A stretch of 28,043 nucleotides of DNA from UBA8190 sp003453695 (GTDB lineage Bacteria; Actinomycetota; Acidimicrobiia; Acidimicrobiales; UBA8190), in assembly GCA_036796975.1 (NCBI GenBank), contig DAIRBY010000034.1, forward strand, positions 1-28,043, read 5' to 3'. Positions 1 to 6,197 of the stretch are shown piece after piece (the first letter of the stretch is position 1; each line of letters begins with the position of its first letter). Below the pieces are notes generated by a model that saw only the letters and a list, made by a program, of their open reading frames with translations, made no database searches and was not told where the DNA came from. The position numbers and the translations under genes are program-made.

Positions 1-36
1 ACTAGACGACCCCGGTCCGTGGCGATGTCTCGCCCG

Positions 37-642
37 TCAGCCTGCTCGGCGCCAAGGCATGAGCTGCACCGCATGGACGTCGTCGCAGGCACGGATGAGC
101 GTGAGCATTGCGGCCGTGGGCACATCGAGGCTCGCTGCCAGGACCGGGCCGCCGGGCTCGAGTTCGAACTCTTCACCCATCGCCACCAGTAGCTCTGCCC
201 GGTGCCGAAGAGTCGAATTGCACACCAGCGTGTCTCGGCACCACACGGCGCGAACAGCCTTGCCATCGATGGCCCCGCGAACCAGGAACATGCGCGGATG
301 GCTGAGTTGGGTCGGCCACCGGAGCCGATGACTCTCCCCGACCAACAGCTGCGAGGCGCGGCGTAACCGCCGTGCGGCTGCCACGGCCGCTTCCCGCTTG
401 CGCCTCAAGGAGTCGCCCGGTGGCGCCTGACTGATCTCGGTCGTCACTGTGGAGTCTCCACTGTGCTCAGAGGCGGCCGCCGGCGGTTCGACCGATGTCG
501 GAGAGTCGTGTATTTGTGTTCGATCGGGTTTGGCACCCTCTGCTTCTCGCTGCAAGAGACGCTGGATCGGCGCCGAACCCGAGCAGCCACGCTCAACGGT
601 TGTTCCGGTGCTGGGCCCGGCGCCGAGACCTGCGTCAGGCAC
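37..642 (-). CDS. Conserved-looking hypothetical protein, coupled to hsp20
   Basis: I do not recognise this 201-aa protein. The frame is open further upstream, but I chose the GTG at 642 because AAGGAG lies 7 nt before it on the minus strand and the GTG falls 5 nt ahead of the hsp20 stop codon (637-635), so the two genes overlap by 8 bp and are probably translationally coupled. The first half is low complexity (Ser, Pro, Gly, Ala). A basic Arg/Ala stretch in the middle looks helical. The last ~85 residues look like a small globular domain of hydrophobic strands (FLVRGAIDGK, RAVWCRDTLVCN, ELLVAMGEEFELEPG). No signal peptide or membrane segment is seen. Co-transcription with hsp20 suggests expression under heat or protein stress; that is inference from context only. 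Confidence 0.55.
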   Translation of the reverse strand: MPDAGLGAGPSTGTTVERGCSGSAPIQRLLQREAEGAKPDRTQIHDSPTSVEPPAAASEHSGDSTVTTEISQAPPGDSLRRKREAAVAAARRLRRASQLLVGESHRLRWPTQLSHPRMFLVRGAIDGKAVRAVWCRDTLVCNSTLRHRAELLVAMGEEFELEPGGPVLAASLDVPTAAMLTLIRACDDVHAVQLMPWRRAG

Positions 643-1069
643 TGAGTTGCTCCTTCTCCCCGCGACTCGTGACGGGGATGCGGCGAGGCTTTGCGTGGGC
701 TGCGACAGGGATGGAAAGAATGAGCACTCCCTGCTCGTAATCGGCCGTGATGTGCTCGGTGTCGAGATTGTCTCCGAGAAAGACTTGGCGAGTGAACGTG
801 CCGTAGACACGTTCGGACACCAGCCGCTCGACCCCCTCGTTCATGGGGAGAGCCGGGCGGTCAGCCTTCACGGTGAGCACGTTGTCCTCGACGGTCAGGT
901 CGATGGAATCGACGTCGATACCGGGAAGGTCGAACTGGATCAGAAAGACGTCCTCCTTGCGGTAGGCGTCCATCGGCATCGCCAAGGAGCGAGAGCCGTT
1001 GCTGAGCCCCCAGAACTGCTGGGCCAAGCGATCCAGTTCACGGAACGGGTCAGTGCGAACCAGAGCCAT
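635..1069 (-). CDS. hsp20: Hsp20 / alpha-crystallin family small heat-shock protein
   Basis: 144-aa small heat-shock chaperone, an ATP-independent holdase that binds unfolding proteins as oligomers. The start MALVRTDPFRELDRL is typical of actinobacterial Hsp20. The alpha-crystallin domain spans roughly residues 38-130 and includes the family core around FDLPGIDVDSIDLTVEDN and the YGTFTRQVFLG strand. A short C-terminal tail carries an I-x-V type anchor (RRIPV) used for oligomerisation. I start it at the ATG at 1069 because GGGAGG lies 8 nt upstream; the ATG at 1075 would sit only 2 nt from that site. It is the first gene of a two-gene unit with the 201-aa protein downstream. Expression should be repressed by HrcA at the CIRCE element at 1145-1171. 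Confidence 0.95.
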   Translation of the reverse strand: MALVRTDPFRELDRLAQQFWGLSNGSRSLAMPMDAYRKEDVFLIQFDLPGIDVDSIDLTVEDNVLTVKADRPALPMNEGVERLVSERVYGTFTRQVFLGDNLDTEHITADYEQGVLILSIPVAAHAKPRRIPVTSRGEKEQLSA

Positions 1070-1141
1070 GATCATCACCTCCCAAAGTGCGTTTGCGTTC
1101 TCAGCTCCGCATCGCAGATCAAGTTGTAATGACTGGGGACA

Positions 1142-1171
1142 CTATTAGCACTCTGCGAGGGAGAGTGCCAA
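1142..1171 (-). promoter_or_regulatory. hsp20 promoter overlapping CIRCE
   Basis: On the minus strand a -35 TTGGCA (1171-1166) and a -10 TAATAG (1147-1142) are separated by 18 nt. Both hexamers lie in the CIRCE arms, so bound HrcA would block polymerase. The predicted start near 1135 leaves a leader of about 65 nt with a good ribosome binding site. Confidence 0.7.
1145..1171. promoter_or_regulatory. CIRCE operator (HrcA binding site)
   Basis: TTAGCACTC at 1145-1153, a 9-nt spacer, then GAGTGCCAA at 1163-1171. This matches the CIRCE consensus TTAGCACTC-N9-GAGTGCTAA at all but one arm position. It lies 75 nt upstream of the hsp20 ATG and covers its promoter, so it is the expected HrcA heat-shock operator. 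Confidence 0.9.
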
Positions 1172-1587
1172 GAGGCAGCGCCAAAAATGCAGCTGACCAG
1201 CGATTTGGCCGGGAGCGCGACCCTCCGGCACGCCCGGTGGGGGGCGCACCGCTCGGGAGGATGACCCCCCCCGCACACACCTTGGGTCCCTCGGTCCCCG
1301 CCGCTCACGCCTTGCTGACCTCATCGAGGCGGCAGCCCGGCTGGTCCCGGCCCCCGTGCGCGCCGTGCAATGGGCCTTACAGGGCCGAAAGGCTCAGAGA
1401 TCTGTGACCTCGGTGGGTTTGCGTTTCAGGACCATTGACACCGATGGCCGCATGCGGTGCAATACCGCTCAAGTCGCGGGGAGGGGCGCGTCGAATCAGA
1501 GGAGTCGGGCGAACCCGGCGGGGAGCTCGGCGTCTTTACCGAAAAAGTGCCGATTTCGGCGCGTCAGTTCGTCGCGCCTGGAGAGAG
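1172..1587. other. Intergenic leader region, no gene seen
   Basis: This 416-bp stretch separates the hsp20 promoter from the secreted DUF1906-like gene. No convincing protein is coded here, although the downstream frame stays open back to 1435. The part from about 1450 to 1560 is rich in short complementary segments (for example GGGCGAACCC at 1507-1516, and CCGAAA 1539-1544 pairing with TTTCGG 1554-1559). It may be a structured mRNA leader. The rest shows nothing I can name. Confidence 0.4.
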
Positions 1588-2586
1588 ATGCTTCCCCGCC
1601 GAATTCCAAGCAACGACCCTGGCAAGCGCCGCCTCGCCGTGCGCCCCCTGCTCAGTCTCGTCGCCACCAGCATGGCCGTGTCGGTGTCGATCTCGGTGCT
1701 CCGTGTGCCTCTGGCGTCGGCCGGACCGCACTCGGTCGACGCCAAGGCAGCCGTCCGCAGCGGCCATAGCGCTCTTGTCGCCCTTCCTCCGGTCAGGACC
1801 GGCAAGTTGCTGTTCGGGGTCTCGGCCCTGACGGCGCCCACCACCGTGACCCTGCCGAAGGGCCTGTTCCAGGAGGTGCTCACCAAGCCGGCAGCCCCGG
1901 GATCGGGCACTGCCGCCCAGCTCGCCCCACCGCCGCCTCCTGTGGTGTCGCCCTACCCCCACACGTCCCTGGGCTTCGACATCTCGTGGCCGCAGTGCAG
2001 TTCTCCCTTCCCGGGGCCTCAGGAGGTGGCTCCAGTGGGGGTCAACAACGGGTCGGCCTTCACGGTCAACCCCTGCCTCTCGACCGAGGCGGCCTGGGCA
2101 GGATCGTCGCTGACGCTCTACACCAACCTGAACTCGCCTACCAACCAGTCGGATCCCTCGCAGTGGGCCACCGGGCCGGCCGGAACCTGCACGGACTTCG
2201 GATGCGTCTCTTGGAACTACGGCTACAAGTCCGCCCAGTGGGCCATGCAGGCGGCTCACGACTCTGGAGCCTCCAGCAAGACCTGGTGGCTGGACGTCGA
2301 GACGAGCAACATCTGGTCCCCGAACACGCAGGCCAACGACGACGTCGTCGCCGGGGCCATTGCTGCCATCCGCCAGGCCGGTGCACAGCCCGCCGTCTAC
2401 GCCACGGCGCGCCAGTGGCAGGAGATCGCAGGGGGCTTCAGCCCCGGCGTCCCCGTGTGGTACCCGATCGGCGACACTCCGGCACCGCCAGCCTCGTTCT
2501 GTTCGCCGACGAGCTTCGCCGGGGGCCCGGTGTACATGGTGCAAAGCCTGGCCGGAAGCCCCTACGACCAGGACTACACCTGCTGA
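1588..2586 (+). CDS. Secreted DUF1906 / GH25-like glycoside-hydrolase-like protein
   Basis: 332-aa predicted exported protein. Residues 1-45 form a long signal peptide: basic start MLPRRIPSNDPGKRR, a hydrophobic stretch, and likely cleavage after LASA. A Pro/Ala linker (about 100-122) precedes a C-terminal domain (129-332) that opens with GFDISWPQC and contains WWLDVET, as in the DUF1906/GH25-like TIM-barrel family. D131, D236 and E238 are the candidate acidic active-site residues. Six cysteines (C137, C163, C201, C206, C305, C332) suggest disulfides outside the cell. The start is the ATG at 1588, chosen because the signal peptide begins there; GGAG lies 4 nt upstream. Family members are presumed to act on cell-wall or exported polysaccharide, but the substrate is unknown. 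Confidence 0.8.
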   Translation: MLPRRIPSNDPGKRRLAVRPLLSLVATSMAVSVSISVLRVPLASAGPHSVDAKAAVRSGHSALVALPPVRTGKLLFGVSALTAPTTVTLPKGLFQEVLTKPAAPGSGTAAQLAPPPPPVVSPYPHTSLGFDISWPQCSSPFPGPQEVAPVGVNNGSAFTVNPCLSTEAAWAGSSLTLYTNLNSPTNQSDPSQWATGPAGTCTDFGCVSWNYGYKSAQWAMQAAHDSGASSKTWWLDVETSNIWSPNTQANDDVVAGAIAAIRQAGAQPAVYATARQWQEIAGGFSPGVPVWYPIGDTPAPPASFCSPTSFAGGPVYMVQSLAGSPYDQDYTC

Positions 2587-2609
2587 GTCCCTTCCACCGG
2601 CGCCTCTCG

Positions 2610-3080
2610 CTAGGCCACCAGTCGGGCGAGATGGACAAGCGAGTTGTCCAGATGATCGGGGGGGAACGGGGGAAACCCGATGTGCTCACGGAGGGCGTCC
2701 GGGACCGCAGACCAGTCGTAGGACAGGGTGACTTCGGTTCCGGAGCGCCCCGCCGGCCTCAGGTCATAGCGCCACACCCAGCCACCGAATCGGAGGGTTC
2801 CGTCGTCGCCGTCGTACCCCGGCTCCCAGGAGATGGCGCTCGGCGGATCGAACACCTTGAGCCGGTTCGCCATCTGGTAGTCCCCGTCCGGGTGGTTGGG
2901 GTGGTACATGGCGATCCGAAATATCTGCCCAGCCGCGGTCAACGGGTCACCGCCGACGGGTTCGCGGACCCAGCCGGTGCCGTCGATGGCGGCGTGCTTG
3001 GCCGGGTCGGCCAGCACCGCGAAGATGACCTCCGCCGGAGCATCGATGACTGTGGTGGCACTGACACTCTCGTCGGCCAT
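2610..3080 (-). CDS. SRPBCC (START-like) family protein
   Basis: 156-aa soluble protein of the START/Bet v1-like superfamily (polyketide cyclase/dehydrase-type fold). The first strand and helix, SATTVIDAPAEVIFAVLADPAKH, are diagnostic; later come GWVREPVGG, LKVFDPPSAISWEP and a C-terminal helix. These proteins bind hydrophobic ligands in a deep cavity; no substrate can be read from the sequence. The ATG at 3080 is preceded by GGGAGGAGG with 8 nt spacing, which fixes the start. It lies 71 bp downstream of the thioesterase gene on the same strand, so the two may be co-transcribed. It converges with the secreted DUF1906-like gene, 23 bp between stops. Confidence 0.85.
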   Translation of the reverse strand: MADESVSATTVIDAPAEVIFAVLADPAKHAAIDGTGWVREPVGGDPLTAAGQIFRIAMYHPNHPDGDYQMANRLKVFDPPSAISWEPGYDGDDGTLRFGGWVWRYDLRPAGRSGTEVTLSYDWSAVPDALREHIGFPPFPPDHLDNSLVHLARLVA

Positions 3081-3151
3081 GCGGACTGCCTCCTCCCGAC
3101 GCAGGCTACCGCCGTGTCCGAGGGCCATTTTCGCTGTTCGCCCTGTGGCGC

Positions 3152-3559
3152 TCAGGCTCGCCGGTCCGGCGGCGCGGACAGGTTCTGCACCCGGAGCTGA
3201 CCACGGGCAACCAGCTTGCCGTCGCTCTCGCGTTCGATTTCGACCAGCCAGATCTGCTGGGTCCGGCCGGTGAAGATCGGCGTGCCGGTCGCCCGCACCC
3301 GGCCCGTGCGATGAGGTCGTAGGAAGTCGGTGGAATTGGCCACTCCCACGACGGCCAGGTCTCCGGGCATCTCGTGAGCGGCGGCCGCGGCGCCGTGGCT
3401 CCCCACGGATTCCACGACCGAGGACCACACCCCGCCGTGGACGATCCCGTAAGGCTGCTGGTGACGCTCGTCGATGTCGACGTGAGCCACCACCCGCGTC
3501 GGCGTCATCTCTTCGACCCGGATTCCCAATGCACTGTCCCAACCGGGTTGTGGTTCCAT
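3152..3559 (-). CDS. PaaI-like hotdog-fold acyl-CoA thioesterase
   Basis: 135-aa hotdog protein of the PaaI/YdiI (4HBT) family that hydrolyses acyl- or aryl-CoA thioesters. The active-site segment is YGIVHGGVWSSVVESVGS: HGG at the start of the central helix, and a Glu (VES) at the catalytic acid position used by the YdiI/MenI and Arthrobacter-type enzymes. The later strands VGVANSTDFLRPHRTG and GTPIFTGRTQQIWLVEI are typical. The start is the ATG at 3559, with GGAGG 6 nt upstream. The physiological substrate is not evident; neither menaquinone nor phenylacetate genes are nearby. It probably shares a transcript with the SRPBCC gene. Confidence 0.88.
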   Translation of the reverse strand: MEPQPGWDSALGIRVEEMTPTRVVAHVDIDERHQQPYGIVHGGVWSSVVESVGSHGAAAAAHEMPGDLAVVGVANSTDFLRPHRTGRVRATGTPIFTGRTQQIWLVEIERESDGKLVARGQLRVQNLSAPPDRRA

Positions 3560-3622
3560 CGGCTCCCTCCTGTGCCGGACCTTGTACCACACGCCTGAAC
3601 AGGGCATGGCACCATTGGCCGG

Positions 3623-4077
3623 ATGAAGCCGGCGCGCTCCATGTGGCAATACGGCGAGCCCGTCAACGCCGTCGTCTACTACGCCCCGGAAGTTCGAGAA
3701 GCCACCGATGCTCTCGGCCTGAAGGGCGGATGGATGAGCTATTTCGGTTGCCGGGCTGCGCCTCTCGGAGCCGCCACGGCGCCGGTCGTCAGTGCGCTCT
3801 TCTACAACTTCCATCCGAAGATGGTCGAACGCGCCGTTCCCGATGTGTGGAGCTATGCAGCTCCGGTGTCGCTCCTCGACGCCCGCCTCAGCGCCATGGA
3901 TCTTGCCCTGCGACGGGTGCTCGGAGACGCCGTGGTGTCGTCCTCATCGGTTGCCCGTGCCGCCGAGCTGAGGAACTTGTCGCCCTGCTCCGTCCCATTG
4001 CTCAAGAGGTGATGACCTCAGGGGCGGTTCCGAACCGCAACAACATGGGTGTTCCCTGGCCGCCTCAGGACGGTTGA
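3623..4077 (+). pseudogene. Truncated, frameshifted SCO6745-like protein gene
   Basis: The frame from 3623 encodes 129 residues and begins MKPARSMWQYGEPVNAVVYYAPE. It continues with GGWMSYFGCRAAPLGAATAPVV and YNFHPKMVERAVPDVWSYAAP, which I recognise as the N-terminal half of the actinobacterial SCO6745-like family (usually about 280 aa). Near 3967 the homology leaves this frame: RAAE continues in the next frame as AEELVALLRPIAQEV...NMGVPWPPQDG, stopping at 4077. One missing base (or two extra) restores the join. Even then the protein would be only about half length, ending at the PWP motif. The gene therefore looks both frameshifted and C-terminally deleted. The family's function is unknown. 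It is divergent from the thioesterase gene. Confidence 0.65.
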
Positions 4078-4095
4078 CCTTTTGGGAGCCCTTCG

Positions 4096-4440
4096 CTACC
4101 CCGCTTGGGCACGGGCGAGTTTGCCTCGGGCGAGGTCCTCGACCTGACGGACGAAGCGAGGGCTGCGGCGAAAGCGCGCTCCGATCTCTGCGTAGCTGAC
4201 CCCGGCGTCCCGCAGGGCAAGGACCCGTCGTTCCAGTGGTCGCAGGACGTGCGCAGTGGTCACCGGTGTCGTCCCCGGCCGACGCAGTGCGCCGAGCTCG
4301 AGGATCTGGGTGACGCTCCTTCGGCTGCGCCGGAACCTCCAGGCAACCTCGGCCAGATCGACGCCGGCGTCCACGAGCCGTTTCACTCGGCGCTCGAGTG
4401 GCCGTAAGTGCGCCTCGCTGGTGCCGGCCACATTGCTCAC
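4096..4440 (-). CDS. Small protein with two tandem helix-turn-helix repeats
   Basis: 114-aa basic protein made almost wholly of two similar units. Unit 1 (about residues 11-53) begins HLRPLERRVKRLVDAGVDLA; unit 2 (about 64-106) begins VLRPLERRVLALRDAGVSYA. Each continues with E-[VI]-[AG]-x-R-F-R-R-S-x-R-x-V, the turn and recognition helix of a sigma-region-4-like HTH. It should be a DNA-binding protein, either recognising a direct repeat or acting as a small regulator; its target is unknown. I start it at the GTG at 4440 because a -10 hexamer TATCCT lies 7 nt upstream, as for other leaderless genes here; the GTG at 4446 would be only 1 nt from that hexamer. No effector domain is present. It sits between two decaying genes. 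Confidence 0.65.
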   Translation of the reverse strand: MSNVAGTSEAHLRPLERRVKRLVDAGVDLAEVAWRFRRSRRSVTQILELGALRRPGTTPVTTAHVLRPLERRVLALRDAGVSYAEIGARFRRSPRFVRQVEDLARGKLARAQAG

Positions 4441-4447
4441 TTGCACC

Positions 4448-4453
4448 AGGATA
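4448..4453 (-). promoter_or_regulatory. -10 hexamer of the tandem-HTH gene (leaderless)
   Basis: TATCCT on the minus strand, 7 nt before the GTG at 4440, predicts transcription starting at the first base of the start codon. Confidence 0.5.
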
Positions 4454-4541
4454 GCCCGGGGCTACCAGGGTGCCTGGCCCATGGATGTCCGTTGGTGATC
4501 GATTGGGTCGTCAACGACGGGACGCGACGACACGCATCGCC

Positions 4542-4862
4542 ATGACCGCCAGTGAGGCGGTAGGGTCGGACAGGGTGAACAAGGAGAGCCTGGTTCGTCG
4601 GCTGCTGCCCTTTCAGAACCGGGTGGTGAACCCCGTCGTCGTTGCGCCGATCACGCGCGGTCTCGCTCCAGCGACGTGCGCGCTCCTCGAGACCAAGGGT
4701 CGCCGCACTGGTCGCTTTCACCACACCCCGCCGGCCGACGGCCTCGAAGGCAACACCTTCTGGCTCATCGCCGGGCGCGGCGAGAAAGCCAGTACACCTC
4801 CGGTCATCCTCGCTCGCCGCTCCCAGGAAGAAAGGCGGTGCGCGCCTACTGTCCCCCGACCA
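4542..4862 (+). pseudogene. Remnant of a deazaflavin-dependent nitroreductase-family (DDN) gene
   Basis: The frame from the ATG at 4542 (or the GTG at 4575) gives VRRLLPFQNRVVNPVVVAP, then CALLETKGRRTGR, DGLEGNTFWLIAGRGEKA. This is the N-terminal half of the F420-binding DDN/nitroreductase family, split beta-barrel proteins of about 130-150 aa. After residue ~85 homology is lost: the expected GYVRN segment is absent, and a trace resembling the family's G-x-A-x-LLPDDDP segment (GARLLSPDHDR) appears in another frame at about 4833-4865. That trace already overlaps the YciI-like gene on the other strand. The open frame itself ends at 4895. I read this as a broken gene; a short real protein is possible but unlikely to bind F420. 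Confidence 0.5.
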
Positions 4863-5121
4863 CGACCGTCCACTGCCGAATGGTCCACTTCTTGACCAGG
4901 CCTTCGCGGACGTAGGGGTCGCGGGCGACGAAATCCCTCACCGCTGACTCGTCGGCTCGGAACACCAGGGCCGCACCGTCGGGCGGGTCGGCGTACGCGC
5001 CTGCCAGGACCAGCTCGCCGCGTGCTTCCGCCTCCCGGGCGAGCCCGAGGTGCTCTTCGCGGAAGGCCTGCCGACGCTCGACGTAGTCATCCACCACCTC
5101 GTAGAGGAGCAGGTGGTACAC
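4846..5121 (-). CDS. YciI-family protein
   Basis: 91-aa protein of the YciI/YCII dimeric alpha+beta-barrel family, whose fold resembles muconolactone isomerase and has a conserved His/Asp pair. Seen here are MYHLLLYEVVDDYVERR, the conserved EEHLGLAREAEARGELVLAGAY segment with the His, and DPYVREGLVKKWTIRQW near the C terminus. Enzymatic roles are mostly unproven in the family. The start is the GTG at 5121, with GAGGA just upstream. It lies only 6 bp after the stop of the membrane-protein gene, so it is the third gene of the MerR operon. Its 3' end overlaps the nitroreductase remnant on the other strand. Confidence 0.87.
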   Translation of the reverse strand: MYHLLLYEVVDDYVERRQAFREEHLGLAREAEARGELVLAGAYADPPDGAALVFRADESAVRDFVARDPYVREGLVKKWTIRQWTVVVGGQ

Positions 5122-5127
5122 GGGTCC

Positions 5128-5655
5128 TCAGTGCCGAACGAGGGCGTTCGTCCCGCGCCGTGCCCGCCAGGCGAACTCGAAGGAGTAGGCGGCGATCAGC
5201 ACGGCGATGAACAAGATCGACTCGGTCCGGTCGACCACGCTTCGCCCGACGACGGCCCCGGCCAGCTCCACAGCCCCCAGCATGGCCCACCCGGGAGCGC
5301 TGAGGGTACAGTGCGCCTCTCGACAGCGCCAGAAGTTGACCAGGCACCAGCTGGCCGCCGCCAATGTCGCCACCGCCGCCAGCACCAACCCTGGCCGTAC
5401 ACCGAGGTTGGGTCGCATGGCGATGGCCACCCACACCAGCCCGAAGAAGATCCACTGACCCTTGCCGGTCGGCAGGAGGCGGTCGGCGAGGCGTTTGGAC
5501 CGAGTGTCGCCCGGCAATCGGGGCGGGGAGCAGAGGATCTGTGACCAGGCGGAGGACGTTCGGTGGCCGGCCTGGGTCGCGGCGCTCGGAGCCGGGCCGG
5601 TGTCGCCCAGGGCTCCATGGTCGTCGGAGGTGACGGGAGACGGCCGCTGCGTCAC
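5128..5655 (-). CDS. Cys-containing membrane protein in a MerR operon
   Basis: 175-aa protein I cannot name. Residues 1-62 are polar and probably cytosolic. Four hydrophobic segments follow at about 68-82, 88-107, 121-138 and 146-163, then a basic tail WRARRG. After segment 2 lies a cysteine motif C-x6-C-x4-C (C104, C111, C116) in CLVNFWRCREAHC. Similar N-x-x-RC-x-x-x-HC membrane proteins occur in actinobacteria, as I recall, without an assigned function. The GTG start at 5655 overlaps the merR stop (GTGA), so it is translated with a mercury-type MerR. That context and the thiols suggest binding or transport of a soft metal such as Hg(II); this is inference. It does not look like MerT, MerC or MerF. 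Confidence 0.75.
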   Translation of the reverse strand: MTQRPSPVTSDDHGALGDTGPAPSAATQAGHRTSSAWSQILCSPPRLPGDTRSKRLADRLLPTGKGQWIFFGLVWVAIAMRPNLGVRPGLVLAAVATLAAASWCLVNFWRCREAHCTLSAPGWAMLGAVELAGAVVGRSVVDRTESILFIAVLIAAYSFEFAWRARRGTNALVRH

Positions 5656-6047
5656 TGGTTCCCACCGAGGGTGTCGAGCAGCGGGCAGTCCCTCTGGCCC
5701 CTGGGGAGCTCACAGGTGGCCACCAGCCGACCCAGCGAGTCCTTCATGGCCAGCAGGGCCGTCACCTTGTCGTCGAGCTCAGCCATCTTCTCCTCAGCCA
5801 TCTTGCGGGCGGCATCGCAACGCCGGGGCCCGCCCGACGCGAGCTCCAGCAAGGCGGCAACTTGCTCGAGGCTGAACCCGAGACACTGGGCCGCCTTGGT
5901 GAAGCGAACGATCCGCACCGCGTCGGACTCGTAGGCCCGGTACCCGGATCCCGATCGCTTCGGTTCGGCGAGCAGGCCGCGCCGCTCGTAGTAGCGCAGC
6001 GTCTGGACGTTGACGCCGGCGGCAGCGGCCACTTCCGAGATTCGCAT
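5652..6047 (-). CDS. merR: MerR-family regulator with Hg-type cysteine triad
   Basis: 131-aa metal-responsive regulator. The N-terminal winged HTH is MRISEVAAAAGVNVQTLRYY followed by ERRGLL, then the dimerisation helix. Cysteines C77, C112 and C121 have spacings of 35 and 9 residues, the same as C82/C117/C126 of Tn501 MerR that bind Hg(II) in a trigonal site; the C-terminal TCELPRGQRDCPLL loop also matches. It should activate its own transcript by untwisting a promoter with a long spacer. The start is the ATG at 6047. There is no Shine-Dalgarno because the -10 lies 6 nt upstream, implying a leaderless mRNA. It is the first gene of an operon with the Cys-containing membrane protein and the YciI-like protein. 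No merA, merB or merT lies in the window. Confidence 0.88.
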   Translation of the reverse strand: MRISEVAAAAGVNVQTLRYYERRGLLAEPKRSGSGYRAYESDAVRIVRFTKAAQCLGFSLEQVAALLELASGGPRRCDAARKMAEEKMAELDDKVTALLAMKDSLGRLVATCELPRGQRDCPLLDTLGGNQ

Positions 6048-6053
6048 GGAGGC

Positions 6054-6085
6054 AGGGTAAACCCTGTACCCGGATACCGGGTCAA
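6054..6085 (-). promoter_or_regulatory. MerR-type promoter and operator
   Basis: Minus strand: -35 TTGACC (6085-6080), a 20-nt spacer, -10 TACCCT (6059-6054). Within it are half-sites ACCCGGTA (6082-6075) and TACAGGGT (6068-6061), an inverted repeat matching at 7 of 8 positions. A long 19-20 nt spacer enclosing a dyad is the hallmark of MerR-activated promoters. The -10 ends 6 nt before the merR ATG. Confidence 0.82.
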
Positions 6086-6184
6086 GTGGCTTCCCCTGCA
6101 CCTGGGATTGCAGACACATCGACCTCGACCACCACCGGCCACGTCCGGCCGTTGCGGTGCTCCGGCATGCGAACGCCCGACCCG

Positions 6185-6190
6185 TAGGCT
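6185..6190 (+). promoter_or_regulatory. -10 hexamer of the VOC gene (leaderless)
   Basis: TAGGCT ends 7 nt before the ATG at 6198, so transcription probably starts at the start codon. Confidence 0.45.
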
Positions 6191-6197
6191 CGGGGAG

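Noticed and set aside
1435..1587. Longer N terminus for the secreted DUF1906-like protein
   Set aside because: The extra 51 residues are Arg/Gly-rich and would bury the signal peptide that begins at 1588.
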